A DNA stretch of 25,114 nucleotides from Brevipalpus yothersi (taxonomy: Eukaryota > Arthropoda > Arachnida > Trombidiformes > Tenuipalpidae). Below, piece after piece: positions 10,350 through 22,077 of this stretch (within the stretch, counting starts at the first letter, position 1; every line of letters starts with the position of its first letter). The translations under genes were made by a program, and so were the position numbers. The stretch lies in assembly GCA_003956705.1 (NCBI GenBank), contig QZCP01000449.1, positions 7,261-32,374 of the forward strand. Reading direction: 5' to 3'. The notes beneath the pieces were generated by a model. That model searched no databases. It had not been told where the DNA came from and saw only the letters and a program-made list of their open reading frames with translations.

Positions 10350-11573
10350 CTCTCCTCAAGCTCTCTCCCATCTCCTCTCACTCAAGCCTTCTGATTCACC
10401 TCTGTAAATAATTCTCAATTAACACCTGTAAAATCATCTTTCACCAGGAGAGAGAGAGAAGAAAAATTTTGGGTGAAGCTCATGGATCACAGGCGGGGAT
10501 ACATTGGGCTATTGAACACCACCAATTATGATGCTTGCAAATGATTTACAGGATCTTTGATTTTTCTTTACCTGCCATCATTATCATTAGCCAGCTCAGC
10601 TCAATCCCTTCACTCGATTCCATCAAAATTATCCGGATTCTGATTTTTTCTCCTGGTGAGAGCATTTCTTTTATCTCCAGTAAATAAGCTCAAAATTCTA
10701 GAATTCTTGACCAATTTAGCCTTCATCACTGCCTATCACCAAAATAGAATGAAAATTGAAATAATTCATCAACCAATTCTGAAAAGATTTCAGATGCCAA
10801 AAAATTGAATTAATGAACCGATATGGTTGTAAAAATTTTCTTACTTTCACTCGATTAAATTTTCATTCATTTATTTATTCACACTCATCACCAGCATCAT
10901 TTTCCAATCATTTTTGACACCTCTCTCATACAAGTCAACAAGCTTCCTTTCGATATCATCCCTCTTCCTCATCTTCCTCACTCATCCCTGATTTATTGTC
11001 TGTCAATCCAAATGAACATCGTGAAAATAATGCAAACTGAAGAGCATCTCGTGAAGCTGATTGCCAAAAAAAGCGTATCTCACTCATCCATCTGAGATAC
11101 TATTCTAATCCCCAGCATCCACACCTTTCATAAGCTTACTAACTCACTGTCCACCCTCCCAACACCCACATCTCATGATAATATTCAGCTCAACACACAA
11201 TATGGCTATAAATTTTGAATGACCCATTCGGAGTTTCATCCAGGCCACTCTGATTAAAATTCTCTCTCTCTCTCTTCATACTCTCGCCCCCGCCGTTTCA
11301 TAGGACTTTTCACGCTCATCGATTCAATTCCACTGACAGGCCATTTTTTCGGGGCAATTCATAGTATACCAGGTAGACTACCATAGCTACCTGTTAAGGG
11401 AAACACTTATATATGTGCCTTCATGAGGTGAAATTTTACTGCAATTTTGGCAAGTCTCTCTTTCTCTCTTTCTTTCCCTCGTAAATATATCTTGACCATG
11501 CGGGCTAATATTAGTGTTTATCATCAGCGGGATGTTTCCTTCAGGATCGTCCAGATCACAATGGTCTGGGAGA

Positions 11574-11576
<3 letters not shown>
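10348..11576. other. Gene-free stretch with two small hairpins
   Basis: Pyrimidine-rich on the plus strand. It contains a perfect 8-bp-arm hairpin (11075-11100), an inverted CAGGTAG pair (11370-11393) and a (TC)n run (11261-11275). No frame is credible as a gene. Confidence 0.65.
11370..11393. promoter_or_regulatory. Inverted pair of CAGGTAG heptamers
   Basis: CAGGTAG at 11370-11376 and CTACCTG at 11387-11393 are perfect 7-bp inverted arms separated by 10 bases. CAGGTAG is the canonical site of the insect pioneer factor Zelda. Whether this organism has Zelda is unknown, so the regulatory reading is inference. Confidence 0.3.

Positions 11577-11628
<52 letters not shown>
11577..11628. repeat. 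(AG)n microsatellite, left of the assembly gap
   Basis: Uninterrupted AG units running directly into the Ns. Confidence 0.97.
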
Positions 11629-12008
11629 NNNNNNNNNNNNNNNNNNNNNNNNNNNNNNNNNNNNNNNNNNNNNNNNNNNNNNNNNNNNNNNNNNNNNNNN
11701 NNNNNNNNNNNNNNNNNNNNNNNNNNNNNNNNNNNNNNNNNNNNNNNNNNNNNNNNNNNNNNNNNNNNNNNNNNNNNNNNNNNNNNNNNNNNNNNNNNNN
11801 NNNNNNNNNNNNNNNNNNNNNNNNNNNNNNNNNNNNNNNNNNNNNNNNNNNNNNNNNNNNNNNNNNNNNNNNNNNNNNNNNNNNNNNNNNNNNNNNNNNN
11901 NNNNNNNNNNNNNNNNNNNNNNNNNNNNNNNNNNNNNNNNNNNNNNNNNNNNNNNNNNNNNNNNNNNNNNNNNNNNNNNNNNNNNNNNNNNNNNNNNNNN
12001 NNNNNNNN
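11629..12008. other. Assembly gap (380 Ns)
   Basis: 380 undetermined bases flanked on both sides by the same-strand GA repeat. The missing sequence is most simply more GA, so any reading frame spanning it is meaningless. Confidence 0.99.

Positions 12009-12056
<48 letters not shown>
12009..12056. repeat. (GA)n microsatellite, right of the assembly gap
   Basis: Twenty-four GA units directly after the Ns. Confidence 0.97.
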
Positions 12057-12059
<3 letters not shown>

Positions 12060-15000
12060 TAGATCAACCCATCTGAGAGAGGTATGGCAAGTGGTGTAAG
12101 TTAGGGTCCGAAACAGAGAGAAAATAACAACTGGGCTAGGCACTTGTTGTGAGTTGTGGCTGAAAATGCTAACAAGATTACTACATCTCTGGACTATTCG
12201 AAATTGTTATGATGAAGGAGATAGAAGAGAGGAACACAAGTGGATCGAAAGTGTATGCGAGCGTAAGAAAAAGGATGCTGAGATGGGATGAGAGAGAAGG
12301 GGCGGAGATGATGTACACTGAAATATGTAATCATTTTTACGCCATCTTCTCACGATTTAAGAGGCAAAATTTTCTTGTATATATATATAATGTATAATAA
12401 TGAGTTCAGTCTCTGTGTACCATGTCCTGAATGAACATTAAGTTGAAATCATTGATTTCACGATCAAATAGTGATCAATAAGGTTGAAAAGTTTGGCCAT
12501 GATTTGCTCCTTACAATTGGTAATGTAGAAAGAGCGAGAGAAAAGTTTGATCCTCAAAAATTGATGTGTTTATGGATAAAAATTTACATTTACAAATCAG
12601 CTTCATATTTGGCCTGGTTAAATCATGAGAAAGAGAGAGAGAGAAAGAATTCTGATCCCAAGCAAAAACTTTCTACCTCTCATGAAATGATGAATCAATG
12701 AAGCTAAATTATCTTTCATTAGAGGTCCAGCTGCTACCATTATTTTGATTAAAAACATAACTGTTCTCTTACAGTTTTCTCTCAGAAAAACCCCGAAAAA
12801 AACGGTTCCTATAGATCCCATCCATTAATGGAGGAAATTTTTATTCTCTTTTGTTGAACATTGAAGAGAACTTAGATCAACGCCAATACAGCATGTAGCA
12901 TTTCAATCAATTGGAAAATCTTTCTTAGACTCGATCCTGTTAGAGCTGAATTCTTTATTCTAAGCTCCAATATTGACAGAAATCTGGAATGATACGGAAT
13001 AACCAATTTTGAGTCTATATGTATAGATTTTGGCTGCAGAAAGGAATGAATCGAATTCATACGTGATGATAATGAAAATATTGGAATTACCTTGCCGTGT
13101 TGATCACCAATTTAATGGGTTCTTCTTCTCAGATGATAATTACGTTCGATTGATTGAAGTCAGTCATTTATACATACAGGGATGGACTGAGTGTCCATAT
13201 CTGAGGTCATTTATCAAGTCTAACCCTAAACTAGTGAAGCCATCAATGTCAGCATCCTTTTAAAATTTTTAGAACTGAGAAAATCAAAAAATTTGTGGAT
13301 GTTGATGGCAAAATCATTCTGGCAACATCATCAAAAAGTGTCACATTTTACCACATCTGATGGCCATAATAATGACAATTTATGTGTATATTTACTGATA
13401 TAATTTGAAGAATGAAGCCTTGAATTGAAAGATACACGAATATTGTTTCGATAAATATATTTGCGAAAGAGGTGTCATTTGGAGAGACAATTTTAACGGC
13501 AAATAAATCAGACCATATTCTGACATCAGATCAGTATGAAAAAGGATAATTATTCTCCACTAATTATCATTAGGCTTTGCTATTTTATCGTCAAGTTTCA
13601 TGCAATTCAGTTTATCGTGACGATAGAGTTGAAGCTTCTGTAGAACTTTCTTAGAACTTCCATACTTTTGTTGTTGAAGTTCTTATGTTCTTCTTATATA
13701 GCATGATATTTTGAATTCGTGAGTCTTAATTGTGGAGGAAAAAGTTACATTTTACCTCAAAATAAGCACAAAATACTCAATTTTTTGGATACAAGAGATG
13801 ATTTGCTGATGAAATGAAATCCTTTCCGAGGTTTATTTGACATTTTTTGCTTACAATTTCCATCATTTATTTTGGAAAAAGAAAATTATTCCCTGCAATA
13901 GGATCATGATCATCATTTAAAATTTATTGAAAAACCTCTTTCGTTGAGAAAAAAGTTTTCAGTCTCCCGGGCTTGTGGTTACCTTGAGAATTAAGTTTTT
14001 TTGGGCAAAAAAGAAGAAGAAAAAGAAAAATTAGCTGAATTCCTTACTTATTACTTATTCTGAATATAATCCGATAAGGAGTCGGAAAAAATTGTAAATT
14101 CGAATGTGAAAGAAATGAATCCTCATTAGAAGAGAGAAAGTTTAATGCTTTCCTCTGACCGATCTTCCTCTATTCCATGGAAGTAATTAAAGTTCTACGA
14201 TTTAGCAAAAGTTTCCTTGGAAGGTTTTATTCTAATCCAGAAGAGCAAAAAAAATAGACACACATACTAGCAAATCATCATCCGAAATGAAATACGATTC
14301 CATGGAGGAGGGAAGATTATATCGAAAAAAAGTTCTAACACCATCATGAGTACAAGATGGAGTGAAAAACTGTGAAACTTTTTCCATCATCATCTACATC
14401 TACACCATCATATAAATTCATAAACACACACAATTTATATATATACTTCATGTAGTGTGAAGACATCGATTGAAACTCAAGTCCAATGATCGGCATCCTG
14501 ATCATCGGTAATTTTTTCTCACATAAGCTCATCTTCTTCTCTCTCTTTTCTTCAATAATTTTTAAAATGTATCTGATCACTTGGATGGCTCAAATTTCAA
14601 GTCATGATGATGATAAATTTTGGCCATCTTCTTCACACACACACATATATATACTACTCTGGTTGATGATGACAAGAGTGGGTGGCTGATGAGTGATCAT
14701 CTAGCTGACATGGCTAAACATTTGGAATAGCTCTGAGCTTTTCGGTTCAAATGATCGGTAAAGTGGCCTCAAACGGCAAACGATATGATCTGGAGGGTAT
14801 TCGAGAGGCTCCCAAAATTGGATGAGGAAAGGGAAGAGAGAGAGAGAGAAAGAAATAAGCTCTCATATGAGTAGGATTTCATCATCATCAGGCGTTTATT
14901 ATTAATAGTCTGGCTCACAGTGTCATGAAATGGGAAGCATAAAATCATGCAGTATTGACTATAATTTTCGGATCATTTTGCCGACTACCAATGGGCCAAT

Positions 15001-16608
15001 ATTTTGCGGCTCTAATCAGTGCCAGTCGATGGCTTGAAAGTTTTCGAAAAAGTTTCTCTCTCTTGCCACACAGTTTTATGGGCTTGAAAAGGTCTGTTTA
15101 ACTTTTCATCAGCATTTAAATTGTTGAATTGTTCATACATGTATTTTGGAAGACTATCTTGCGGAAAGATTTCTGTAACCAGGATGAGCATTGAGAAGAA
15201 GCCTCGAAAAATTTAGAACTACATCAGCAGGTCAGTCAAAGATCACTCGGTCATATCTTTACTCTATTTTTTTCTCTTCACTTTCTCTTAGAACTTTTCT
15301 CTCTCAGAACTTCTCTCCTAAAACTGGAGATGGAAGTTGAGAATTTTCAACTTTTCAGCCGAAAATCATCTTGCTTACAAGTTAATAACCATCTTTTTCT
15401 CTTCTCGATCTGTTAAAACTGTCAGCATAAGTGTAATTTTGGGCTTCTTTTTGGACAAACATTGACTTATCATTTTTGTGAGGAGGAAAACTTTTTCAAG
15501 CGAAACTTACTCTCACTCATCACATCTTTTTACTTGCCATGTTTGCTCTTCTTTTTGGTTCAGTTTGAGTCTGAGTATTACGGAACAAATTTCAGGGAGA
15601 CCAGAGAAAGAATACTTTCTCTCAATTTTCTCAAAATTTCTGGGGAGATGTTGAGAATTCTGAGGATTTTTTCTACTCTCACAAATAATGGAATATCTCT
15701 CACAGGAAGAAAATCCTCTTTCTACTGTCTCAATTTGTCAAAACTTTTGATTCCATTGATCATGGGGCATCATTGTGAATGGAGTGGACATAATCATGGG
15801 AATTTTTTGAGAATAGGGGATGACAGAATGAACTGAGAAAAAAGCTATTCTGTGCCTGTATCTCATGTAATGTTTCTACTGTCTCAATGTCCCAATAATC
15901 GAAATGCTTTTTGATCGATGAAAAAGGTATTATGTTTTGTCACCTTTTAAATGAAAAACCTTACCAATTTGACGCTATTTTTTGATGTGGCTCATCTTTT
16001 TTTTCGTGTATTATTACTTCCATTATTGATGGTTCATCAGTTTTTCATTTCTCTCTCTCTCCTCTTTATCCATGATTGCTCTCTAATGAACTTCTCATGA
16101 TCATTTTTTATATACTCGAGTCTATTCATTAAGATATCAACAAACGATTGCAAAATTGTTAGATATTGTCTTTTTATGGATACTGTATCTTATTCTTTCA
16201 ATTCTATTGAACCATATCGGTTTCTCATCTGTCGCTTGAATGCCCGCCAGTCAATCTTTTTCATTTTCGCTCTCTCTTTCCCACCAAACTAATATCTCAA
16301 CTCGAAAGTCATGGGCAATATATAAAAATGTGTGTATATTATCATTCCGATTCTCACACCACCTGAGCCGACATTATTTGGACTCAAATGCTCCATATTT
16401 TTGTCTAAACATTTGTGGATGTATGAAAAAATATTTTGAATTGCGACTGAAAAGGAGGCAAAAAAATTAAATCAAATCAAAGTTATTGTTATGTAGATAT
16501 GTTAATATTTCAGGGAAGTTCATTGACCTCTCTTCATAGGATTATCCAGTGGAAAATTTGCATTTTCATAGTAATATCTAATGAAAGGCGTACATTTTTT
16601 TGCTCCAT

Positions 16609-16610
<2 letters not shown>
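12057..16610. other. 4.5-kb stretch with few microsatellites and no recognisable gene
   Basis: This is the longest part of the window without a long GA/CT tract. It has a palindrome at 12444-12460, twin stem-loops at 13545-13568 and 13586-13625, a CA/AT run at 14633-14653, and a perfect hairpin at 15603-15622. The longest frame is 124 codons (15462-15836), rich in Leu, Phe and Ser as expected from pyrimidine-rich non-coding DNA, with no domain I recognise. If a host exon is hidden in the window, this is one place to look, but I cannot support one. Confidence 0.6.
14633..14653. repeat. Compound (CA)n(TA)n microsatellite
   Basis: Six CA-type units running into four AT-type units. Confidence 0.85.
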
Positions 16611-16670
<60 letters not shown>

Positions 16671-16683
16671 TTCTTTCTTTCTT
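16611..16683. repeat. Compound (TC)n / (CTTT)n microsatellite
   Basis: TC units to 16667, then about four CTTT units. The tetranucleotide probably grew from the end of the dinucleotide tract. Confidence 0.95.
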
Positions 16684-16880
16684 GATAATTCAAAAATATT
16701 AATCAGTGTTTAATGGACTAGAGGAAAGTTTTTTCCTTTCTCTTCCTTCTCTCTCTCTCTCCTCGTGTTTTGCTTGATTTTCTTTACTCACCACCATTCA
16801 ACCAGAAAACTTTTAATCCATTCCGTTCCATACACATACTCTGTTCAAAGCCGTGATCAAATATTTTCTCTGCTCTTGTG

Positions 16881-16907
16881 GATGCTGAGAGATGCTGAGG
16901 GATGCTG
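16881..16907. repeat. 10-bp minisatellite, three units
   Basis: GATGCTGAGA, GATGCTGAGG and GATGCTG in direct tandem. Confidence 0.85.
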
Positions 16908-17586
16908 CATTTTTGTATAGTACCTTTCAGCCTGAACAAATTAATGCCCTATTCACTAACTGATTTTCTCTCTCTTTCTGTGTGTTGGGGAGAGAGGTAA
17001 GTTGTTTTCGTTCTCGCCTTCATCTCACCATTACTTAATTAGGGTTAAAAATTTGAAACAATGAAGCCACTAATTATTAAATATCTGAATATTCACAAAA
17101 ATATAGTTTTATATACGAGCACACACACCGATACACTTAAAAGGTATCAGCTTTTTCTAAATGAATACGCTTTATTATCTTGGGTCTTGAACTTTTTGTA
17201 CACACGCATCAGTGGAATCTTTTTCCAGTATCAGTTAATGCTTCCAGTTAATTTTTCCCACCTGAAACAATGGCCAAACCCATTGATTATATGCATGGAT
17301 TATTTGGCTCAAAAGTGTGTGAGGAAGAGAGGCTGAAAAATATTTCTCTTTTTCTCTATCAAGTCGCCTCATTTATGAGGGCAAATATTCAGAGGAAGAG
17401 AGAGGAAGAGAGATAGAGAAAATATGAAAAGTGATACGGAAAAGATGTAAAATGTGATGGGATGGGAAGATGCATGGAAGAAGCGATAAAAATGAGAGAG
17501 CAGATGAAGGAAAGAGGTTCAAAGACCATGGATGAGGAAGAGGACCAAAGGATGCTGAAGAAGAAGACATAGAATGTGTCTTATAT

Positions 17587-17614
17587 TGAGAGAGAGACAG
17601 AGAGAGAGAGAGAG
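17587..17614. repeat. (GA)n microsatellite
   Basis: GA units with one C interruption at 17598. Confidence 0.9.
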
Positions 17615-17736
17615 AAAGTTTTTGAAATATAATTTATCTTGATTATCGGGTGTAAAGGTGGGCAATTTTTTATGTATCGGCCTGCATGTATTTCGAAAGA
17701 AAGAAGAAGAAATTAATATGACTTAATATGTATATC

Positions 17737-17758
17737 ATAAGAATATGATAAGAATATG
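17737..17758. repeat. 11-bp tandem duplication
   Basis: Two exact adjacent copies of ATAAGAATATG, just after two TTAATATG copies 10 bases apart. Confidence 0.8.
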
Positions 17759-18191
17759 CAGATAGATGAGAAGATCAAGCTCAAAGTGGATGTGAAAGTG
17801 AATATTCAATCGGAGGAGCCACAAAAAAATCATCTCACAAGCTGGTGACTTTTCTTTTCTAAAAGAGAGGATCTTTTCGATTATTAATTTTTCTTATCAT
17901 TTCCATATCTCTTTTTACATGCTGTACTTTTTCATGGAAAAATTCAGTCAAGATAAGAGATCAAGAGTGACTTTTCAAGATCATCTCTCTTTCTCTTCCC
18001 TGAGAATTAGATAGAAGAAAAAGAAAATCTTATGCATAATGGCTGTAAATGGTAAAGATGGCCTTACTGATAGATTAGTGTTTGAGCCTTTTGGAGTTTT
18101 GATGATGTGTGCGTGTTTGCATATATAATTTGTCATCAAATGAAATAAAGTTAATTATAATAATAAAAAAATGTCTTTTCACTGCTCAAAG

Positions 18192-18206
18192 ACACACACA
18201 CACACA
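18192..18206. repeat. (AC)n microsatellite
   Basis: Seven and a half AC units. Confidence 0.88.
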
Positions 18207-18762
18207 TGCTTTGGTGATGATATTAAATTCAGAGGTTTTTGGGGAAGAGAGAGAGATGATTTTCATATCGCTGTCATTGAAATCATTTGATTTTGATCTA
18301 TTGGCACTTGACATTACTCCTGAAAAGTGTTCCCTCAAAATCATTCCAATTTATGACACTTGAAGCTGTCCGATAAGCGAAATGATCACTCATCGACACC
18401 GAATAAAATTTTTTTGGGAACGCAAAAAAAGGAAAGGTATAAAATAAAGCTTATAAGGTGGTATGTGAATGATTAAATTTGAATTGATTATGATCATCAT
18501 CATTATGGTGATGATTTTTATTGGAAACTGATGATGATTAGTGCAAACGTTTGCTGGAGAAAGTTCATGTACAAGTTATTTTTTCTCCATCCTCTGAAGC
18601 ATCATGCAGAATCAATGTAACGACCCGTACTTGGCCATAATTATATCTCATGTATTTGATAAAGAATATTTTCGCTCTCTATCTCTCTGAAGTTCCAAAT
18701 AAAATTACATGTTCATGCTTCTCTCCAATTCAAATAGGAAATAATTCATGGAAAAGATGGAC

Positions 18763-18789
18763 AGAGAGAGAGAGAGAGAGAGAGAGAGA
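18763..18789. repeat. (AG)n microsatellite
   Basis: Thirteen and a half AG units. It flows into GATGAATTTCTCTC, making a purine-to-pyrimidine near-palindrome. Confidence 0.94.
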
Positions 18790-19388
18790 TGAATTTCTCT
18801 CTTTTTCTCATGCCACTGAAACACATAAAATTCCACTTTAAAAGATAAAATTTTATTACAGGACACTTTTGCAAAACTATGACTTCTTTTCGATAAAGAA
18901 TTCTTTTTCCATGCTGATTCTCCCAGGCTCATATTATTTAGCGTTCCATCAAATATATACACACACCAGTCACTTTGGTGTGGAAAAAAATAAACGTACA
19001 CACACAAGACTGATAAAATAGCATTCCAGGAAGTATGTGTATATACATGTACGTATTGACAGTTGGTCCTAAGAGAACTTAGAACTTAGAGAGGAAAACA
19101 TTTCTTTCACTTGGTTCGAAAAATACGACAGGAAATTCAGTTTAAATTCAACTGATAGTAGTAATCATTTTTTCTCTCATCCAAGTGAACTTCCTCTCCT
19201 TGTATCACATCAAAGATGAGGCATCATCTTGGCCATGTAGCCAAAAATGTTTGCTTGTTTTCATAAAAGTGCTAAAAATTTTTATGATACTCTCAAATTG
19301 GGACTCTCTTCTTCTTCCCTTTCGGGTACTGCCTTGGAGGCATTATCATGGTCATCTTTATTCTCTACTCATCTCTCAGTGTACTTAC

Positions 19389-19427
<39 letters not shown>
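19389..19427. repeat. (CT)n microsatellite
   Basis: CT units with one T insertion near the start. It faces the (GA)n at 19758. Confidence 0.94.
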
Positions 19428-19430
<3 letters not shown>

Positions 19431-19757
19431 ATCTTGCATGGTATTCCGTACCATGGATATCAGTTATGTTCCAACATATCAGGTCCACTATCAGGACGGT
19501 GTAAATTACTCGACTAAGTAGCATTCAGTCCAGCGTATGTATTCGAAGGGAGAGACGTGCACATCCATGCCACGGAATGAATGAATTTTGAGGGAATGAA
19601 GACAAGAAGAGAATCAACATCATCGATAAGTGATGATGAATTGTAAGGTGCTGATGAAGATACTGTAGCTTCTTCCATGGCATCTCCATCAATTTTAGCT
19701 TTGAATTACATTTGACAATTTGTTAGCTTTGAAAAGTGATTAAAGTTAACCAGGAAT

Positions 19758-19780
19758 AGAGAGAGAGAGAGAGAGAGAGA
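19758..19780. repeat. (GA)n microsatellite
   Basis: About eleven GA units, in inverted orientation to the CT tract 330 bases upstream. Confidence 0.93.
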
Positions 19781-20251
19781 AAGGGTGAAATCATTTTGAA
19801 ATGACTCTAGTAGTGCATACACTGATAACGATAAATTGTGATGAGACATTTTAAATTCGGTGATAGAGGATGATCATGAATTTAAAGTAGATTCAACATG
19901 ATATTTTTATGATATCTCTTTCAGAACTTTTTATTCAGTGATACAATCACTGCTATGATACTTCACATCAGATGGCGCTCAAACATTCGATGTGACCATC
20001 GAGTTCTTAGAACCGAGTTCTAAGTTGAAACTTCTAGTATGTATTAACCATTGAAGTTACTACTTCTAAATACATGGGAGCTCTTATATTAATTTCTATC
20101 ATCCATGGATCTCAACTCTTCGAATTCATTCAGTAAACACAATATTGTTTAACTTCCTAGCAGAGTTTGAATGTGGATGTTTTTGGCAGCAAATGAAATG
20201 AGATGTCGATTTCTTACGATCAAACTTTTCTTTCCTCTTCAAGCTGACCAG

Positions 20252-20253
<2 letters not shown>

Positions 20254-20325
<72 letters not shown>
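20254..20325. repeat. (CT)n microsatellite
   Basis: Thirty-six uninterrupted CT units. Confidence 0.97.
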
Positions 20326-20328
<3 letters not shown>

Positions 20329-20424
20329 GTTATCACTGTGTGTCACCTTTAAAATAGATGCAAATTATGTTCATTGTCAAAGGTAGAAAATAAGGTGAAT
20401 AGGTGAAGACTGAAAATCAACTCC

Positions 20425-20444
20425 GGTCAACAGTGGTCAACAGT
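20425..20444. repeat. 10-bp tandem duplication
   Basis: Two exact copies of GGTCAACAGT. Confidence 0.85.
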
Positions 20445-21287
20445 GTGTAGAGAAGAAAGGTTGGATGAATGAATGTGTTGAAATGAAGAGAGGAAAAAAG
20501 AATAAGAATAAGCATGTGAGAAAGAAAATTGTCTGTGAATAAGAATAGGAATAAATCTTTATGGATAGAGAAGTTAACTCCCAACACCATAAGGAAAGCG
20601 AAAACTTTCTTCCAAACTCAACTTTTCCAATCAACTTGAATGGTCAAGAAAATTTTCTTCCTCTCTTGAAGTCTGTATTTTTGAACCATCTCAATCCATT
20701 CAAGTAGCTTGGAATTCTATTTTGCATGATAAATGCTTATCTATTGAAAATGATTCCATTTCCTTTGGACACTGGTGAGTGGATCTAATAAACTCATCAT
20801 TGATATTCGATTTATTCACTGTACCGATCAATCTAGATATTATAGAAGATTATGTCAATCCGTTTTGATTCATTCGATTTTCTGGAAGTTTATTCATAAA
20901 GATGAAACGCTCCCCACAAGGACATTATTATTATCAATATCACCATTTTGAGGGATGCATTCTCTCGTCTAGACAGGAATCGCAAATCTGAATAAGAAGA
21001 TTTCGAGAGCAAACTTTTAATTCCATAGGTTCATTGGGAATCATAATAACATGCCTATCAATTTCAATCTGTAAGTGTGGATCAGATTATAGTAAACTGT
21101 ATTTGATCATCATACCAAATTGCCACTCCATTAGTTGAAGCTGACCTGTGGTAGCCTGTTGTGACATGTCCATGTCTGTCCGGATTATTAACCAGTGATT
21201 GATCACTTTGATCGAAACGATTTATCAAACTGGATCGAGTGATTATTAATTCACAGCAAATAAGTATCTTTCGAAAACAAGCTCGAG

Positions 21288-21290
<3 letters not shown>

Positions 21291-21328
<38 letters not shown>
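21291..21328. repeat. (CT)n microsatellite
   Basis: CT units with a short T run near 21317-21320. Confidence 0.94.
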
Positions 21329-21583
21329 GTCGATTGATTGAGTTATATGCACTATCGAGTCAAATATTCTATGGGAGGCTAAAGTTCATGGGATGTCAGG
21401 GGATAGCATTTTCTCGTAGATTTTGTGAACCCCTGTCGAATGTTCATTTGTCCACGGTTAACTCTTTTTCGATTGATGTGGCGAGTTCATTGTGTGTGAT
21501 TTGCGATACTAATCAGTACCCGAAAAAGGGTTCCCTAGTAAGTTTATTGAAAAATCTTTTTTCTCCAATGGAGATCCAAAATT

Positions 21584-21608
21584 TTCTCTCTCTCTCTCTC
21601 TCTCTCTC
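21584..21608. repeat. (TC)n microsatellite
   Basis: Twelve TC units followed by ACACACGCAC. Confidence 0.93.
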
Positions 21609-22027
21609 ACACACGCACTCTTCTTTTCTACGATTCAAGCAAGTAACAATTGGCAATGGATTTCATTTCACAGCAAGACGCGAAACAAGAAGGCTTACAC
21701 AGGGCCAGTTCCGTTGTCCAGTGTGGACAACATGAGTTCCAAGATGACCATTCGGCCAGTAGTTGGCCATGGACAACAGTTACCAACCCCTTTCGTATAC
21801 ACATGAGAACCCAACAAACAACATTGGGCTCAAACTAGTACTACACATTCTATCGGGTCCCTATTGGCACAATATATATTGGCTGTGGCCGACCGTTTTC
21901 ATGGTGGGATGGTAACAAGATTCTCCGTATACAGATTTTCGGTGCTGATTTACCATCATATCAATTGGACTTGAACTGATCAAGGGTGACAATACAGTGG
22001 TCAGCACGGTGGCATTGAATGTCCTGG

Positions 22028-22077
22028 TGAATGAATGAATGTGAATGAACGAATGTATGAATGAGCCGATGAATGAA
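22028..22077. repeat. Degenerate (GAAT)n array
   Basis: About ten GAAT/GAAC/GTAT units with drift, suggesting an older tetranucleotide repeat. Confidence 0.8.

Larger units (their letters stand above)
16684..18762. other. Gene-free stretch with short tandem duplications
   Basis: It holds a 10-bp triplicate at 16881-16907, an interrupted (GA)n at 17587-17614, an 11-bp duplication at 17737-17758 (ATAAGAATATG twice) and (AC)n at 18192-18206. No frame exceeds 91 codons and none is recognisable. Confidence 0.65.
18790..20253. other. Gene-free stretch between microsatellites
   Basis: Besides the (CT)n and (GA)n tracts listed separately, it holds an AGAACTT tandem near 19074-19090, a CATGGTA/TACCATG hairpin (19437-19455) and a CTTAGAAC hairpin (20006-20024). 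The longest frame is 110 codons (19185-19517) and runs through the CT repeat, so it is not credible. Confidence 0.65.

Noticed and set aside
11447..12143. Frames of 182-209 codons across the gap
   Set aside because: Most of their length is undetermined bases and GA repeat, so they carry no coding evidence.
13030..13263. 77-codon plus-strand frame starting MAAERNESN
   Set aside because: It reads somewhat like protein but is short, unrecognised, and without flanking splice or promoter evidence.
15462..15836. 124-codon plus-strand frame
   Set aside because: One of the longest non-repeat frames outside the transposon, but it lacks any domain, has composition expected of pyrimidine-rich DNA and contains a hairpin. 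I would not call it a gene without transcripts.
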